A stretch of 43,165 nucleotides of DNA from an archaeon (GTDB taxonomy: Archaea; Thermoproteota; Thermoprotei_A; Marsarchaeales; Marsarchaeaceae): the NCBI GenBank assembly GCA_021800035.1, contig JAJYZJ010000011.1, positions 1 through 43,165 on the forward strand, in the 5' to 3' direction. Position 1 is the first letter of the stretch. Each line of letters opens with the position of its first letter. A model generated the notes under the pieces. The model was given only the letters and a program-made list of their open reading frames with translations, was not told the origin of the DNA and made no database searches. The position numbers and the translations under genes are program-made. Shown piece by piece: positions 33,886 to 42,141 of the stretch.

Positions 33886-34440
33886 GTGGAAGTGACTAGA
33901 CAGGTCACTGTACACGGAGGTTTCCTTCCTAAGGCCTTTTTCATGACCAAGGGAAGAGCGGCAAGTGAGATTTCACCACTCAACGCTTTCGATGAGGCTT
34001 TGTTGATGGCCGGAATCACTCAGTGCAACATAGTGTCTGTGTCCAGCATATTGCCCCCTGATGCAAAGGAAGTGCCACCGGTTGCAATAACGCCAGGAAC
34101 AATCACCTTTGCAGTGCTTGCACGAATGGATGGGGGTCCAGGTGAAACGATAGGCTCCGGCGTGGGCTACGCGATGTGCAGCTCCCTTCTGGGGACTGAT
34201 TATGGTATTGTGGCCGAAGCCCATGGCTACAAAGATGAAAAGGGGCTTAAAGTCGAATTAAAGTATAAGCTTGAACAGATGGCAAAAGTTCGTGGTCTGG
34301 AGATAAAATCCACCAAATTCTCGGTGCAGTCGATGGAAGTTCCGAGAGGTAAGGACGGATGTGTGGTGACTTCACTTGTATACCTGCCTTGGAACCCGAG
34401 TGAATCTGCAGACAGAGAATATGAAGTAATATCACCTTGA
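33886..34440 (+). CDS. Pyruvoyl-dependent arginine decarboxylase
   Basis: A 184-aa proenzyme. The self-cleavage site lies in VSVSSILPPDAKEV near residue 50; the second Ser becomes the pyruvoyl group. FFMTKGRAASEISPLNAF and the later GGPGETIGSGVGYAM and GIVAEAHGYKDEKG segments match the archaeal family. It converts arginine to agmatine, the first step to putrescine and spermidine. The start is GTG at 33886 with GGAGG about 14 nt upstream; a TATA-like TTTTTAAG lies about 44 nt before it. Its product pathway feeds the deoxyhypusine synthase encoded nearby. Confidence 0.92.
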   Translation: MEVTRQVTVHGGFLPKAFFMTKGRAASEISPLNAFDEALLMAGITQCNIVSVSSILPPDAKEVPPVAITPGTITFAVLARMDGGPGETIGSGVGYAMCSSLLGTDYGIVAEAHGYKDEKGLKVELKYKLEQMAKVRGLEIKSTKFSVQSMEVPRGKDGCVVTSLVYLPWNPSESADREYEVISP

Positions 34441-34480
34441 TTTGAATACCGAGTTATAATTTTAGGTTTGGACGCAGGTT

Positions 34481-34531
34481 CATTCTCGCCTTTATAGAGG
34501 CAGCGTGAGAATGAGCGGCCATGCCCGCTCA
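34481..34531 (+). other. Tandem stem-loops between arginine decarboxylase and tyrS
   Basis: The first stem is CATTCTC (34481-34487) with GAGAATG (34507-34513). The second is TGAGCGG (34512-34518) with CCGCTCA (34525-34531). The 3' edge of the first touches the 5' edge of the second. They lie in the 155-nt gap after the decarboxylase and 65 nt before tyrS. They could be a terminator, a tyrS leader structure or part of a small RNA; no tRNA fold is seen. Confidence 0.4.
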
Positions 34532-34595
34532 GGTAAATTCTAGGACTACATCCATGAAGGCTTAATAGTCGAAGGAGAATCCCCCTTCCTGAGCC

Positions 34596-35678
34596 ATGAA
34601 TATAGAGGAAAGAGTGGAGCTCATCTCAAGACGTCCCGTGGTCGAGGTGGTCACTGAGCAAGAGCTGCGGGAGCTTCTGTCTAATACAAGTGATCCGGTC
34701 GCATACAATGGTTTTGAACCCAGCGGTCCGATGCATATTGGCACGGGACTAGTAGTCGCACTCAAGGTCAAGGACTTTGCCGAAGCGGGTGTGAAGTTCA
34801 AGTTGCTTCTGGCTACTTGGCACGCCAAGCTGAACGGTAAACTCGGTGGAGACATGGACAAGATTCATGAAGTCGCAGAATATTTCATCGAGGGCTGGAA
34901 AGCCTTTGGGCTAGACTCTGCGAAGGTCGACTTTATCTTCGCGGAAGACCTGATTTCACAAACCGAATACTGGGAACTCCTCCTCAAGATATCTGAACGA
35001 ATCACACACTCCAGCGTGGTTCGCGCTTTGCCGATAATGGGCAGAACACAAACGGAAACGCTGAGGTTTGGCTCTTACATATACCCGCTCATGCAGGTCA
35101 CGGACATCTTTATGCTCGGCGCACGCATAACCCAGCTTGGCATGGACCAGCGCAAAGCGAACATGCTTGCCCGAGAAGTTGGAAGCGCGCTCGGAAAATT
35201 CACTCCCGTTGCGGCCCATCATCACCTTCTGGCTGGCTTGCAAGGTCCTGCCAAAATGGGATACGATGAAAACCCGGCAATTGACACTCAAATCTCTTCG
35301 AAGATGTCAAAGAGCCGGCCAGAGACCGCAATCTGGGTTCATGACACGGAAGGAGATATTCGTAGAAAAATTCGCGGCGCCTTTTGTCCTGAGAGACAGC
35401 TCGACCCTAACCCCATAATGGAGTATGCCAAATACCTTATACTTCGGAGAAACGACGATCTGCTGGAAATAAATCGTCCAGCTCACAAAGGTGGGCCAAT
35501 TTCAGTCTCGTTGCCCGAGCTAGAAGCGCTGTACTCTCAAGGAGCCATTCATCCCCTTGACTTGAAGGATGCCGTTTCCGACCGTGTGGTAGCCATGCTT
35601 GAGCCGGCTAGAAAAGCGCTCGCTCACAGGTTTGAAAAAATTCGCGCGTACATAGAGAAGCCTGGACAGCTCAAATAG
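34596..35678 (+). CDS. tyrS: Tyrosyl-tRNA synthetase, archaeal type
   Basis: A 360-aa class I synthetase. The HIGH-type box is EPSGPMHIGTGLV near residue 43, followed by LLATWHAKLNGKLGGD. The tyrosine-pocket region includes YPLMQVTDIFMLGARITQLGMDQRK, and the KMSKS loop is ISSKMSKSRPETAIWVHD near 235. The short archaeal C-domain ends directly after; no S4 domain is present. ATG 34596 begins the conserved N-terminal helix; the upstream region holds two tandem stem-loops. Confidence 0.93.
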   Translation: MNIEERVELISRRPVVEVVTEQELRELLSNTSDPVAYNGFEPSGPMHIGTGLVVALKVKDFAEAGVKFKLLLATWHAKLNGKLGGDMDKIHEVAEYFIEGWKAFGLDSAKVDFIFAEDLISQTEYWELLLKISERITHSSVVRALPIMGRTQTETLRFGSYIYPLMQVTDIFMLGARITQLGMDQRKANMLAREVGSALGKFTPVAAHHHLLAGLQGPAKMGYDENPAIDTQISSKMSKSRPETAIWVHDTEGDIRRKIRGAFCPERQLDPNPIMEYAKYLILRRNDDLLEINRPAHKGGPISVSLPELEALYSQGAIHPLDLKDAVSDRVVAMLEPARKALAHRFEKIRAYIEKPGQLK

Positions 35679-35804
35679 CCGCAGGCCCTTGGTTCTTCAC
35701 TGCTTCTATGTGCGCCCTAGAATCTGTTCCAATCATTTGAGTTCGGGTATGGCTGACACGCTCTTTCCGAGGATCTCAACTCAACTCAAAGACTTAAGTA
35801 TGCC

Positions 35805-36056
35805 ATGCGAAAACGCCCCCCTGTAGATGCCATGGCGAGCAAGGGTTTATTGCAAGTTCTAGTGTCGCTATTGGCATTTGCCCCATTCGGTGCTGCTCTC
35901 GTCTATGTCCGAACTCATGGGAGGAACGCGCCTCCGTTTGACGTTAACTTGGGCCTTTTTGTCTTCTTAGCAGCTATGTTTGGAGTAATGCTGTATGTAG
36001 AACGTAGATTCAACATATTTAAAGAAACAGAGTCCGATGAGGCTAGCGTGGAATAG
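35805..36056 (+). CDS. Small membrane protein
   Basis: An 83-aa protein with two hydrophobic helices (about residues 15-35 and 46-66) and an acidic C-terminal tail. Basic residues at the N-terminus (RKR) suggest it faces the cytoplasm. I do not recognise the family. A TATA-like ACTTAAGT at about 35792-35799 is only 9 nt from ATG 35805 but 36 nt from an in-frame ATG at 35832, so the shorter protein of 74 aa is a serious alternative. It ends 1 nt before a convergent zinc-ribbon gene. Confidence 0.55.
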   Translation: MRKRPPVDAMASKGLLQVLVSLLAFAPFGAALVYVRTHGRNAPPFDVNLGLFVFLAAMFGVMLYVERRFNIFKETESDEASVE

Positions 36057-36057
36057 A

Positions 36058-36192
36058 CTAGCTATCGTCGACCGCTCTCTTGAACCTGGTTGCACACACC
36101 GGGCAACTAAAGAGTCCAATGTTGCGTTTACCCAACTTCCAGGATTTGAGTAGCGTACGCACTTCAGAGCCACACTTTGGACAGACAGCCAC
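36058..36192 (-). CDS. 44-aa zinc-ribbon protein
   Basis: A short frame reading VAVCPKCGSEVRTL, then LLKSWKLGKRNIGLFSCPVC and ATRFKRAVDDS. Two CxxC knuckles 22 residues apart, with basic residues between and after them, form a classic zinc ribbon. The K-SW-x-x-G-K-x-x-x-GLF-x-CP pattern recalls conserved tiny zinc-ribbon proteins of Thermoproteota. The start is GTG at 36192; GGAGG lies 18 nt upstream, which is too far for an ideal site. Role unknown; nucleic-acid binding is likely from the charge. It converges on the small membrane-protein gene. Confidence 0.6.
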   Translation of the reverse strand: MAVCPKCGSEVRTLLKSWKLGKRNIGLFSCPVCATRFKRAVDDS

Positions 36193-36259
36193 AATCCCTA
36201 TGCGTGGGAACCTCCGATATTAGTTTTGAGCCAAGACGCAAAGAGAAAAGTTTGTTGGC

Positions 36260-36826
36260 GTGTTACTAGATTTACTCAACCATAAGAGGGTATGTGGCCC
36301 TCCGGAGGGATTGGAGACCCTGCCGGGAGTAGGAATTGTGCGGTCACTGGATGGAGAAAGATGCCTGGAAGTTCGTGAACCAGTGCAAGTTGCGGTAGAG
36401 GCTATCAGATTGGGACTCCATCCGGATATAGTGGCTAATTCGCTTGGCTGGAGAGACTTCGAGCTTTTTGTTACAGAAGCCTTCGAGAGCTTCGGCTATA
36501 CAGTCACTCACGACCTGCGCTTCAAACTTCATGGGCAGAGAAAGCAGGTAGACGTAGTCGCGGTAAACAACAACCTAGTAGTGGCGGTTGACTGCAAACA
36601 TTGGTCGAAAGGGGGCTCGCTAGTTGCTGTGGTGAGAGCTCAGCGTGAGCGTTCCACGTTGTTGGCTACTCATCTGGGCGTTAAGCAAGTCCTGCCTGTA
36701 GTGGTTACGCTCGCTCGCTCTGAAGTATTGAATGGGGTGCCTGTAGTGGCCGCCCGCGCTCTAAGGGACTTCATTTTGAATCTTGAAGGCCATTTGTCGG
36801 AGTTTGATTTCGCAGCTCAGGCATGA
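36260..36826 (+). CDS. PD-(D/E)XK nuclease-like protein (Mrr-like)
   Basis: A 188-aa protein. Residues 60-75 (LGWRDFELFVTEAFESFGY) give the first-helix glutamate. QVDVVAVNNNLVVAVDCKHW (about 95-115) supplies the D...(D/E)xK metal site, here D-x13-DCK. This is the fold of restriction endonucleases, Mrr and archaeal resolvase-like proteins. There is no methyltransferase neighbour, so a DNA-repair or quality-control role is as likely as restriction. The start is GTG at 36260. Its last 10 nt overlap the end of the convergent DUF4443-like gene. Confidence 0.72.
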   Translation: MLLDLLNHKRVCGPPEGLETLPGVGIVRSLDGERCLEVREPVQVAVEAIRLGLHPDIVANSLGWRDFELFVTEAFESFGYTVTHDLRFKLHGQRKQVDVVAVNNNLVVAVDCKHWSKGGSLVAVVRAQRERSTLLATHLGVKQVLPVVVTLARSEVLNGVPVVAARALRDFILNLEGHLSEFDFAAQA

Positions 36827-37464
36827 TGTGGCGGGATAACGGCCTTAAGACCCATGGCAAGCGCCCCCTCGCGGGCGCCTTTTTGCTCGGCAGCGAATGC
36901 CACTGCGAGGAGGTCGCCCTCTCTAAGGTTGCAAAGACTTACCAGAATGTCCCAGTCTCGCGAGTTCTTAGTTTCTTGGCATGGTATCTGGCTGTCCGCA
37001 AATACCAGCCTTCCCGAGTGGTAACGAAGTAATAGCGCCCCAACTGCGCCTGCGCGCACCGCCTCATCTCGAAGCTCGAGGATGTTTTGAGGGAGGGTTT
37101 CAGCGTTATGAATCTTAATCACAAAATAGTAATTGCCGAGAGAAAGCTCTTTCAGGCGGGCTTCCCCGCACATATGGAGTTTATCCGAAATTTCCTCGAA
37201 GAGGAGAGTTCCGGATTTGGTGAGTGAGCACCCTTCTCCTGAAATCGAGATATATCTCATATGTTTCAGTTTTGTTATCAGGGTCCTTACCGCACCCGGA
37301 CCCATGGCGAGCTCAGTACCGAGTTTCCCTCTTCCAATCTTGCCGGAGTGGCCAATCGCTAGAATCGCGGCCATTGCGTCGTAAGCCGTGAATGTGGTGG
37401 CGGGGCCCTTAGATCTACCATCGATTTCAGTTAGCCGCTTGAGCATGTCAAATCTCGCTGACAT
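36817..37464 (-). CDS. DUF4443-like winged-helix protein
   Basis: A 215-aa protein. Residues 30-95 read as a winged helix (IGRGKLGTELAMGPGAVRTL, LTKSGTLLFEEI). The C-terminal half (105-210) contains VIKIHNAETLPQNILELRDEAVRAGA and a GALLLRYHSGRLVFADS strand, like the DUF4443 proteins of Thaumarchaeota. A regulatory or ligand-sensing role is plausible but unproven. ATG 37464 is 12 nt after the ileS stop, so the two are probably one transcript. Confidence 0.65.
   Translation of the reverse strand: MSARFDMLKRLTEIDGRSKGPATTFTAYDAMAAILAIGHSGKIGRGKLGTELAMGPGAVRTLITKLKHMRYISISGEGCSLTKSGTLLFEEISDKLHMCGEARLKELSLGNYYFVIKIHNAETLPQNILELRDEAVRAGAVGALLLRYHSGRLVFADSQIPCQETKNSRDWDILVSLCNLREGDLLAVAFAAEQKGAREGALAMGLKAVIPPHHA
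36861..36884 (+). terminator. Intrinsic-terminator-like hairpin with T5
   Basis: GCGCCC (36861-36866) pairs with GGGCGC (36873-36878) around a 6-nt loop, followed by C and five T (36880-36884). It lies 35 nt after the stop of the plus-strand nuclease-like gene but within the coding sequence of the opposite-strand gene. Confidence 0.4.
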
Positions 37465-37476
37465 TGATTCCGCGCT

Positions 37477-40400
37477 CTAATCTTTCGTGCCTTTTTTGGA
37501 AGAGTGCCGGCCTTCCTGAGACTCGGGGGAGACCCTTTGCAGCTTTATCCACACATCGATTCCGTCTATGTCAGTCTTTGTGCCCGACTGCGCGCCTTTA
37601 TCAACTGCTAACTCTCTAGACAATGTTTCCTTGCTGAGTAATTCGTGTAATTTTCTGGCTGCGGTTTTCACGCGTTCATCTTCAGACCACAGTAAGGTGG
37701 AAATTTCATCATCAAATCGCAAGTTGGTTTGTTTCCTAGAAAGCTGGATTCTCCTGATAAGTTCTCTTGCAATCCACTCCATCTCCAATTCCGGCTTGAT
37801 ATCCGTATTTACAAAGACGTGGATGTCATCTTTCTGTGCATATGAATAGCCTTTTACGGATGCGAGCTTGACGTGTATTTCAGCTCCGGAAACTTCTACT
37901 TCTCCGGGCCCGAGCTTTACTTTTGAGATTCCACCTGTTGTCACTTCTTTCCCAATTCTTGGGCCATCCTTCGCTATATTTTCGAGTAGTTCTCTTGATT
38001 CTCCTCGGAAGCGTTTCCCAATTGCTGCCAAGTCTGGCTCAACATCGTAGACCATATACTTCGAGATGTCTTCTATCCTCTCTACGCCGCGTAGGTTGAC
38101 CTCATCGGTGATGAGTTCCTCGTTCCTCTTTATCGCTTTCCACGTTTCATCATCGCAAAATATCAGGGCACCCAGCAATGGCTGCCGCGTCCGTATTCCA
38201 GCTGAACTTCTTGCGGTGCGCACAGCCTCAACGACTTTCCGCACACGCTCTATTTCGTTGAGACTCTCCGAGTCAATTTCTTTAGGTACCGGATAGTCAC
38301 AAAGATGAACACTCCTGCCAAGTGGATTCGGTCCATTGAGACACTGAAACATGCTTTCAGCACTGAAGGGCGCGAGTGGGGCAAGAAGCTTGGAGAGTTC
38401 AACAAAGATTTGGTGCAGAGTTGCATAGGCAGCGAGTTTGTCTGGTGTCATTTCTTCACTCCAGAACCTTCTTCGGGATCGTCTGATATACCACTGGCTG
38501 ATGTCGTTAACGACGAAGTTTTCGATTTCTGACACGGCCTTGTTGAATTCGTATGCTTCCATCGCCTTTCGCACGTTTTCCGTAGTAGCTGAAAGACGAC
38601 TGAGAGCCCATTTGTCTAAGGTACTCAAGCCCGAAGTTTCACTCTTTCTTGTAGCCTCATATCCATCGATTTCGGCATACGTCAGGAAGAAGGAGACGCA
38701 GTTCTCAAGAATGTTAAAGAATCTCCTCTTGGCGTCGGCTGGTCCGTTCTCTCCCACTTTGATCGCATCCCAGCACGAGGCAGCTCCCAGCATATGCCAG
38801 CGCAAAGGATCCGCGCCGTATTTGTCGATTAATAGATTAGGATCGACATAGTTCTTTTCACTCTTAGAAAGCTTCTCTCCTTTCTCGTTCGTTACAAGTC
38901 CTATGACTAGACAACTGCGGTAGGCGACTTGATCAAAGAGCATGGACCCCAGAACATGTAGAGAGTAAAACCACCCACGTGTTTGATCAACTCCTTCTGT
39001 TATAAAATCAACAGGAAATTTCTCCTTAAACTCTTCTCTACCTTGGAATGGATAATGAAACCTTGAAAAGCTGGCAGAACCGGAGTCATACCATACATCT
39101 ATAACATCTGTGACCCTCCGCATTTCTCCGCCGCACTTATCACATTGTAGCACAAATTCGTCGATAGCAGGTCTGTGTAGCTCCAAACGTTCTGGCCTGT
39201 GTACAGCAGAGGTGAGAAGCTCTTGAACCGAGCCTATGACCTTTTCCGACTTGCACGTCTTACACACCCAAACTGGGAGCGGAGTCCCCCAAAATCTATT
39301 CCTGCTGAGCGCCCAGTCTACCATGGAGTCAAGGAATTCGCCAAACCGACCAGTTCCGATGTATGAAGGATACCATTTTACTTCTCGATTTAGGTTTATT
39401 ATCTTGTCGCGATCGCTTGTGGCGCGCACAAACCACGTGGGCCAGGCATAATATAGCAGTGGGGAACCACAGCGCCAGCAGAACGGGTACGTATGCCTTA
39501 TTCGCTCTTGTTTGAAGAGCTTCCCTTCAGCACGCAGTCTCGCGATTATCTTCTTATCAGCATCCTTAACAAACTCTCCTTGAAAATCGGGGACTTCGGC
39601 AGTGAATCTCCCCCTTGAATCAACTGGTTGGAAGAAGACGAGCCCGTTTCGCAAACAAACCTCGTAGTCTTCCGCGCCAAAGGCTGGTGCCATGTGCACA
39701 ATGCCGCTTCCGTCAGTTTCTGATATATCCTCGTAAGCGACTACGATGTTTTTCTTACCTTCCTGCTTTAGGAAGCCGAACGGCGGCTCATAACTAGCTC
39801 CCAGAAGCTCGGAGCCTTTGAATGTAGCCTTGGGTTTTGCATCTTTGGCTACCTCCGGAAGTCTCCTCGCAAGACAAATCAGAGTTCTCCCACTGTGGTC
39901 GAAAGATACATAGTCAGAATCGGGTCTAACTGCTGCGGCCACATTGGAAGGCAGCGTCCACGGCGTGGTAGTCCATACAACCAGGCTTTCTCCAGCGTGA
40001 CTTCCAGTGAGTAGTGGGAAGAGGACAAATACAGAGGGGTCATCAACCTGTTCGTAGCCTTGAGCTACCTCGTGACTGCTTAACGGAGTTTCGTCTCGGG
40101 GACAGTACGGGACTACCTTGAAGCCTTGATAGAGCTTTCCTTTATCGTACAGAGTTTTGAGTGACCACCACTCCGATTCAATGTAGCTCTCTTCTAGCGT
40201 TATGTAGGGGTGGTCGAAGTCGAGCCAGAATCCGATTCGGGAGGACATATTCTTCCACTCGTTTTCATATTTGAAGACGCTCTGTCTGCATTTTTCAGCG
40301 AACTCTCTAAGTCCAAACTTTTCAACGTCTTCTCGAGTCTTCATTCCCAGCTCCTTCTGCACCTCGAGCTCGACAGGGAGTCCGTGAGTATCCCACCCGG

Positions 40401-40650
40401 CACTTCTCGGTACGTAGTAACCAGTCATTGTCATATAGCGGAGGACGGCGTCTTTGACTATCCTAGTCCTTACCGATCCAAGGTGAGGAAGTCCGTTGGC
40501 GGTTGGAGGTCCCTCGAGAAATCTAAAGTGCGCGCCCCCCTTTCGATTGGAGACGCTTTTTTCGAATATCTTCTCCTTATTCCAGAACAATGCTATATCT
40601 AGCTCAGATTTGACGGAAAAGAGCGGTTCGACAGGCCTCTCAAAGGTCAC
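37477..40650 (-). CDS. ileS: Isoleucyl-tRNA synthetase
   Basis: A 1057-aa class I synthetase. Marks: the HIGH-type box EGPPTANGLPHLGSVRTR near residue 50, WDTHGLPVELEVQKELG, the CP1 editing domain with VWTTTPWTLPSNVA and YEDISETDGSGIVHMAPAFG, zinc-knuckle pairs CWRCGSP, CKTCKSE and CDKCGGE, and the KMSKS variant EKLSKSEKNYVDP. A large C-terminal anticodon and tail region follows. GTG 40650 is chosen because the conserved N-terminus starts there; a TTG at 40689 would add 13 unconserved residues. It is followed after 12 nt by the DUF4443-like gene. Confidence 0.95.
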   Translation of the reverse strand: MTFERPVEPLFSVKSELDIALFWNKEKIFEKSVSNRKGGAHFRFLEGPPTANGLPHLGSVRTRIVKDAVLRYMTMTGYYVPRSAGWDTHGLPVELEVQKELGMKTREDVEKFGLREFAEKCRQSVFKYENEWKNMSSRIGFWLDFDHPYITLEESYIESEWWSLKTLYDKGKLYQGFKVVPYCPRDETPLSSHEVAQGYEQVDDPSVFVLFPLLTGSHAGESLVVWTTTPWTLPSNVAAAVRPDSDYVSFDHSGRTLICLARRLPEVAKDAKPKATFKGSELLGASYEPPFGFLKQEGKKNIVVAYEDISETDGSGIVHMAPAFGAEDYEVCLRNGLVFFQPVDSRGRFTAEVPDFQGEFVKDADKKIIARLRAEGKLFKQERIRHTYPFCWRCGSPLLYYAWPTWFVRATSDRDKIINLNREVKWYPSYIGTGRFGEFLDSMVDWALSRNRFWGTPLPVWVCKTCKSEKVIGSVQELLTSAVHRPERLELHRPAIDEFVLQCDKCGGEMRRVTDVIDVWYDSGSASFSRFHYPFQGREEFKEKFPVDFITEGVDQTRGWFYSLHVLGSMLFDQVAYRSCLVIGLVTNEKGEKLSKSEKNYVDPNLLIDKYGADPLRWHMLGAASCWDAIKVGENGPADAKRRFFNILENCVSFFLTYAEIDGYEATRKSETSGLSTLDKWALSRLSATTENVRKAMEAYEFNKAVSEIENFVVNDISQWYIRRSRRRFWSEEMTPDKLAAYATLHQIFVELSKLLAPLAPFSAESMFQCLNGPNPLGRSVHLCDYPVPKEIDSESLNEIERVRKVVEAVRTARSSAGIRTRQPLLGALIFCDDETWKAIKRNEELITDEVNLRGVERIEDISKYMVYDVEPDLAAIGKRFRGESRELLENIAKDGPRIGKEVTTGGISKVKLGPGEVEVSGAEIHVKLASVKGYSYAQKDDIHVFVNTDIKPELEMEWIARELIRRIQLSRKQTNLRFDDEISTLLWSEDERVKTAARKLHELLSKETLSRELAVDKGAQSGTKTDIDGIDVWIKLQRVSPESQEGRHSSKKGTKD

Positions 40651-40823
40651 GATGATGAACCCTTCCCCAACAGCAGCCTGCGTAAGCAATTGTTGCTAAA
40701 GAGACGACTCGGGAATTTGGCAACCGCCACGCATTGGCCTTCTGAACTTCGACAGGAGGTTGGCTATTTAATGCTTACGCCTTCGTACAAGCTGCAAAAA
40801 AGTCATATGAAACAGAGGGGAGG

Positions 40824-40928
40824 ATGGCGCCACCGAAGCCGAATACGGTTGACGCGCTCAGGTTTGATGGCAGTTATATGGCAGAGAGGGAGTTTCGAAG
40901 GAGGCAGAGGGAGCGAAAACCCAAATAA
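40824..40928 (+). CDS. Possible 34-aa basic protein
   Basis: ATG 40824 opens a 34-codon frame (MAPPKPNTVDALRFDGSYM, then a run rich in Arg and Glu ending RERKPK). A TATA-like CTATTTAAT lies at about 40768-40776. The purine stretch GAGGGGAGG touches the ATG directly, which is too close for a good ribosome-binding site. It ends 21 nt before the heme A synthase-like gene and could be its leader partner. Frames from 40690 and 40817 overlap it and look less protein-like. Confidence 0.3.
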   Translation: MAPPKPNTVDALRFDGSYMAEREFRRRQRERKPK

Positions 40929-40949
40929 CACGTTCCGAAGCCGGTACGC

Positions 40950-41753
40950 GTGAATCTTGGAGGAGACCCATCATTATATCTGGTGCTGTCGTTTGCCCAA
41001 AGCGCTCTAGCGGCGATTCTGATTGTCATTGGTGGCATTGTCGAAGGATACGGTTACGGGCTCTCGTTCGGAACAAAATGGCCGTACGCAAAAACAATGC
41101 CAGCACTTGCAAGGACAGGTGACCCCGAAGCTTGGCACCGCATCGTAGCCACTCTCTTGGGCGTGAATTCATTAGTCATTCTTGTGATAAAACCCGGTGT
41201 TCCGGAAGCCGTCGGGCTAATCCTTATCGCAGTGACCGCACTTCTCGGCATGGCTACGCTCTACGTGCTCTCAGGGAAGGCTCCGTCATTCTTTCAAGGA
41301 CTACATGACGTTTTGGCGTATCTTACTCTTCTGAACTATCTGCTAATCGCTTTCGGAGGAGCCGAGCTGTTCTGGTCTTACCTCCTCACGACTGTTGTAT
41401 TGCATTCGTATTTCCTGACGATATTTATGGGCGGGTTCACAACCGGTAGAAGAGGCTTTAAGAAAGAAATCGGAAGCTTCGTCTTTCCAAAGACCGCCTC
41501 GCAGTGGGTGTGGGTTATACACGCGCTTTCTGTTTTGCTCTTTGCTCTTACGTTGGCATACTTCGCCAGTGTCTACGATATAGCCTTGGTCTTCTTGCTC
41601 GTGGAAATGGGAGTCGGCTTCCTGTCGTATCAAGCCGTGAATGCAAATGCCGCTCGCCCTGGAGTTCTTATACCGCTTCACCAGCTCTTCTCCGTACTGA
41701 TACTAGTTTCAATATTCTTTGGCTGGCATGTACAGTTTCCTCTTCTTGGCTGA
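40950..41753 (+). CDS. Heme A synthase (CtaA/COX15)-like membrane protein
   Basis: A 267-aa protein with about seven or eight hydrophobic helices. The N-terminal part parallels CtaA: IGGIVEGYGYGLSFGTKWPYA corresponds to the 'G..V...G.GLSC.DWP' loop, followed by EAWHRIVATLLGV for the heme-ligand 'E..HR..A...G' helix. Further helix-borne histidines occur in LHDVLAYLT, VLHSYFLTIF and PLHQLFSVLI. CtaA converts heme O to heme A for terminal oxidases, implying aerobic respiration. The loop lacks the usual cysteines, as in some archaeal forms. The start is GTG at 40950. Similarity is read by eye; another heme- or quinone-linked membrane protein is possible. Confidence 0.5.
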   Translation: MNLGGDPSLYLVLSFAQSALAAILIVIGGIVEGYGYGLSFGTKWPYAKTMPALARTGDPEAWHRIVATLLGVNSLVILVIKPGVPEAVGLILIAVTALLGMATLYVLSGKAPSFFQGLHDVLAYLTLLNYLLIAFGGAELFWSYLLTTVVLHSYFLTIFMGGFTTGRRGFKKEIGSFVFPKTASQWVWVIHALSVLLFALTLAYFASVYDIALVFLLVEMGVGFLSYQAVNANAARPGVLIPLHQLFSVLILVSIFFGWHVQFPLLG

Positions 41754-42110
41754 CACAGAAAATTGGAGCAGTATAGTGAAGTGACTCCACAGACCATAAT
41801 CTACCTTTATCTCTGTCGCCTGACGAAAACTGTTCACGTTAACTCGTCCCAAGTATAAATCCACATTTAAAAGTAGGAAAAATTGTGATGCGAGCACTCT
41901 TGGTCGCAGGAGCAGAAACAAAATGATCAATTGGCATGACCACTTCTGCGTTCACGCAGTAAGTAAGGCCACGCTTTGCCAAAGTGGTTTTCATGATAGT
42001 TTTGCTTGTGTCGCTGATTGGGCTTCGTCTGCGGCCCAATACTGGTTCCCTTCTTGGAGAAGATGGCGCCTGTAGTTTCGACAGCTCAAAACCGGAGTAC
42101 CTAGGTTGTA
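41754..42110. other. Gene-free stretch
   Basis: About 360 nt without a supported gene. A 95-codon minus-strand frame (41839-42126) has no known motif or placed promoter. Several A/T-rich stretches, for example near 41860-41890, could hold promoters or a terminator of the upstream gene. Confidence 0.4.
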
Positions 42111-42118
42111 TTCTTAAG
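42111..42118 (+). promoter_or_regulatory. TATA-like box of the PfkB kinase gene
   Basis: TTCTTAAG is centred about 27 nt before the GTG at 42142, marking that codon as the likely start of a leaderless transcript. It overlaps the GTG at 42118, which would otherwise be the longest start. Confidence 0.45.
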
Positions 42119-42141
42119 TGGCTCATGGATTAGTCTCGGGC

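Noticed and set aside
36260-36826. Restriction-modification system
   Set aside because: The PD-(D/E)XK protein has no methyltransferase or specificity gene beside it, so only the nuclease fold is claimed.
40690-40953. 87-codon frame and its inner ATG at 40817
   Set aside because: Arg/Ser/Gly-rich random-looking translation; the 34-codon frame in the same place is more protein-like.
41839-42126. 95-codon minus-strand frame upstream of the PfkB gene
   Set aside because: No recognisable motif and no promoter in place; it overlaps the likely promoter of the PfkB kinase gene.
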